Of a stretch of DNA of 64,000 bases, positions 62,597-64,000 are shown piece by piece. How positions within the stretch are numbered: the stretch's first letter is position 1; each line of letters starts with the position of its first letter. The notes below the pieces were generated by a model that had not been told where the DNA came from, did no database searches, and saw only the letters and a list, made by a program, of their open reading frames with translations. This DNA comes from Streptomyces nitrosporeus (GTDB lineage: Bacteria; Actinomycetota; Actinomycetes; Streptomycetales; Streptomycetaceae): NCBI RefSeq assembly GCF_008704555.1, contig NZ_CP023702.1, forward strand, positions 2,666,001-2,730,000, read 5' to 3'. The position numbers were made by a program, and so were the translations under genes.

Positions 62597-63976
62597 TCAC
62601 CAGGGCAGGTCGATCACCTGCTTGACGCAGAGCACCAGGAACAGCAGCCCCGCGAGGCCGAGCATGCCGTTGCTGAGCCATCCGTTGCGCCACTGCGCGG
62701 GCGTACGGGAGGAGTTGAGCAGCCAGAGCAGGGTCAGGGCGAGGAAGGGCATGAAGAAGGCGCCGAGGACGCCGTAGCCGATGACGAGGCCGAAGGGCTC
62801 GTCCAGCCAGAGCAGGGTCATCGGCGGGAAGGTCAGCCAGAGCAGGTACACCCGGAACGGCACGGACCGCTCCTGCCGGCTGATCCTCTCGACGCCTGCC
62901 CGGGGCGTGTCGGCGGCGGGGCCGTCCGGGCCGGCGCGGCGGGCGGACCGGATCCGGTCGACGAAGTCGGCGAACATCAGGCTGACCCCGTGCCAGACGC
63001 CGATCAGCGACGAGAACGAGGTGGCGAAGAAGCCCACCAGGAAGAGCTTCGCGGTGCCCTGTCCGAACCGGTCCTCCAGCACCTGGCCGAGGTCGATCAG
63101 CCCCCGGTCGCCGGTGGCCAGGGCGATCTGCGAGGAGTGCAGCAGTTCGGCGCCCACGACGAGCATCGCGACGACGAAGATGCCGGTGGTGGCGTAGGCG
63201 ACCCGGTTGTCCAGCCGCATCACCTTCATCCAGGAGGTGTCCGACCAGCCCTTGGCGTTGACCCAGTAGCCGTACGCCGCCATGGTGATGGTGCCGCCGA
63301 CGCCGCCGATCAGTCCGAGCGTGTAGACCAGTGAACCGTCCGGGAGCACGGGCAGCAGGCCGGCGAAGGACGCGCCGATGTCGGGTGCCACCCGGATCGC
63401 GACGTAGACCACGACGACGAACATCACCCCGACCAGGACCGTCATGACCTTCTCGAAGACGGCGTACTGGTTGAACCAGACGAAGACCAGGCCGGCCAGG
63501 CCGGTGACGATCGCCCAGGTCTTCAGGCCGGGCCCGTCGGGGAACAGCGCGACGATGGGCAGGGCGCTGGAGGACATGGCCGTCGCGCCGTACACGAAGC
63601 CCCAGATGACGACGTACACCGCGAAGTAGCCGGTGGTCCAGTTGCCGAGGGTGCGCCAGCCGTCGAAGAGGGTGCGGCCGGTGGCGAGGTGCCAGCGGCC
63701 CACCGCCTCGGCGAGGGAGATCTTGACGAGGCAGCCGATGACGGCCGCCCACATGAGGGTGTAGCCGAACTTGCTCCCGGCGATGAGTGTCGCGACCAGG
63801 TCCCCGGCGCCCACGCCGGTCGCCGCGACGACGATGCCGGGGCCGATGTAGCGCCAACTGGACCTGCGTGAAGGGGTGTCGGGTCCGGGTGCCTTCGCAC
63901 CGGACGGCGTGGCCGGGGCCCCCGGCGCCTCTCCCGGCCCCGGGCCCGCTCCTGTGGTTCCGCTTGTCTCCGCCAT
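62597..63976 (-). CDS. NRAMP-family divalent metal transporter
   Basis: 459-residue membrane protein with about 11 TM helices. The metal-binding DPGN motif of NRAMP appears as GVGAGDLVATLIAGSKFGYT (GAGD variant). TM6 is represented by GGVGGTITMAAYGYWVNAKG. The family is the NRAMP-like Mn/Fe/other divalent or related substrate group; the GAGD rather than DPGN motif suggests altered selectivity. ATG 63976 is the best start, though TTG 63985 is in frame; no strong ribosome site is seen. It likely imports a metal ion with protons. Confidence 0.85.
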   Translation of the reverse strand: MAETSGTTGAGPGPGEAPGAPATPSGAKAPGPDTPSRRSSWRYIGPGIVVAATGVGAGDLVATLIAGSKFGYTLMWAAVIGCLVKISLAEAVGRWHLATGRTLFDGWRTLGNWTTGYFAVYVVIWGFVYGATAMSSSALPIVALFPDGPGLKTWAIVTGLAGLVFVWFNQYAVFEKVMTVLVGVMFVVVVYVAIRVAPDIGASFAGLLPVLPDGSLVYTLGLIGGVGGTITMAAYGYWVNAKGWSDTSWMKVMRLDNRVAYATTGIFVVAMLVVGAELLHSSQIALATGDRGLIDLGQVLEDRFGQGTAKLFLVGFFATSFSSLIGVWHGVSLMFADFVDRIRSARRAGPDGPAADTPRAGVERISRQERSVPFRVYLLWLTFPPMTLLWLDEPFGLVIGYGVLGAFFMPFLALTLLWLLNSSRTPAQWRNGWLSNGMLGLAGLLFLVLCVKQVIDLPW

Positions 63977-64000
63977 GCGGATCAACGAAGCGTAATGTGA

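Overview
The window is one contiguous piece of a high-GC actinobacterial chromosome, almost certainly Streptomyces. Evidence: very strong third-position GC, frequent GTG starts, GTGA/ATGA start-stop overlaps, AGGAGG-type ribosome sites, and gene content typical of the Streptomyces core (class I and class II fumarases, oxyR-ahpC-ahpD, PIN-PhoH ATPase, class A PBP, a SpoIIE phosphatase, a chitinase with a DasR-type site). No rRNA, tRNA, IS element or CRISPR array was found.

Layout. 1-24 kb is mostly housekeeping: a DUF1707 protein (cut by the left edge), two fumarases, a DUF402 protein, a SpoIIE-family phosphatase with an apparent 1-base frameshift, a PBP, an SPFH protein with a small partner, a PadR-ABC transporter operon, the peroxide operon oxyR/ahpCD, a 5'-truncated Doc toxin remnant, an AI-2E transporter, a secreted lytic-transglycosylase-like protein, PhoH, a cis-prenyltransferase and an aldo/keto reductase.

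24-51 kb is dominated by a Tad/Flp (type IVc) pilus locus and its satellites. The core is a minus-strand run from 51.1 to 41.2 kb: zinc-ribbon protein, CpaB, CpaE, two TadE-like pseudopilins, CpaF, TadB, TadC, histidine kinase, response regulator. A second minus-strand unit (41.0-38.8 kb) holds the Flp pilin, a TadG-like protein, a lipoprotein and an OmpA-family protein. The prepilin peptidase lies apart at 26 kb. Between peptidase and pilin are two unusual genes whose products carry a Flp-type prepilin cleavage and membrane segment (G^xxxxEYxG). One is a Hint-domain polymorphic toxin (31.7-33.3 kb) followed by an Imm32-like immunity gene. The other is a polytopic protein with a large exported domain and a Ca-binding-like loop (34.4-36.4 kb), followed by a lipoprotein. 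I read this as polymorphic-toxin cargo built on pilin leaders, probably processed by the local prepilin peptidase. A near-perfect 16-bp palindrome (TGGGCCC-NN-GGRCCCA) occurs upstream of five of these units and suggests a dedicated regulon, possibly under the Tad-linked two-component system. cpaF has an in-frame TAA at a conserved codon and the Tad lipoprotein has a frameshift in a run of seven C, so the pilus may be inactive, phase-variable, or affected by sequence errors.

51.7-64 kb holds a GH18 chitinase and then an apparent conflict or stress island: a caspase-like protease, convergent to a 1364-residue TPR-CHAT protease, a RES-domain toxin with a ParS/MbcA-like antitoxin, and a macro-domain-like protein. 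Four 17-bp iterons lie at the start of the antitoxin gene. RES enzymes make ADP-ribose-1''-phosphate from NAD+ and macro domains bind or dephosphorylate that compound, so the linkage is biochemically suggestive. An NRAMP-type metal transporter closes the window.
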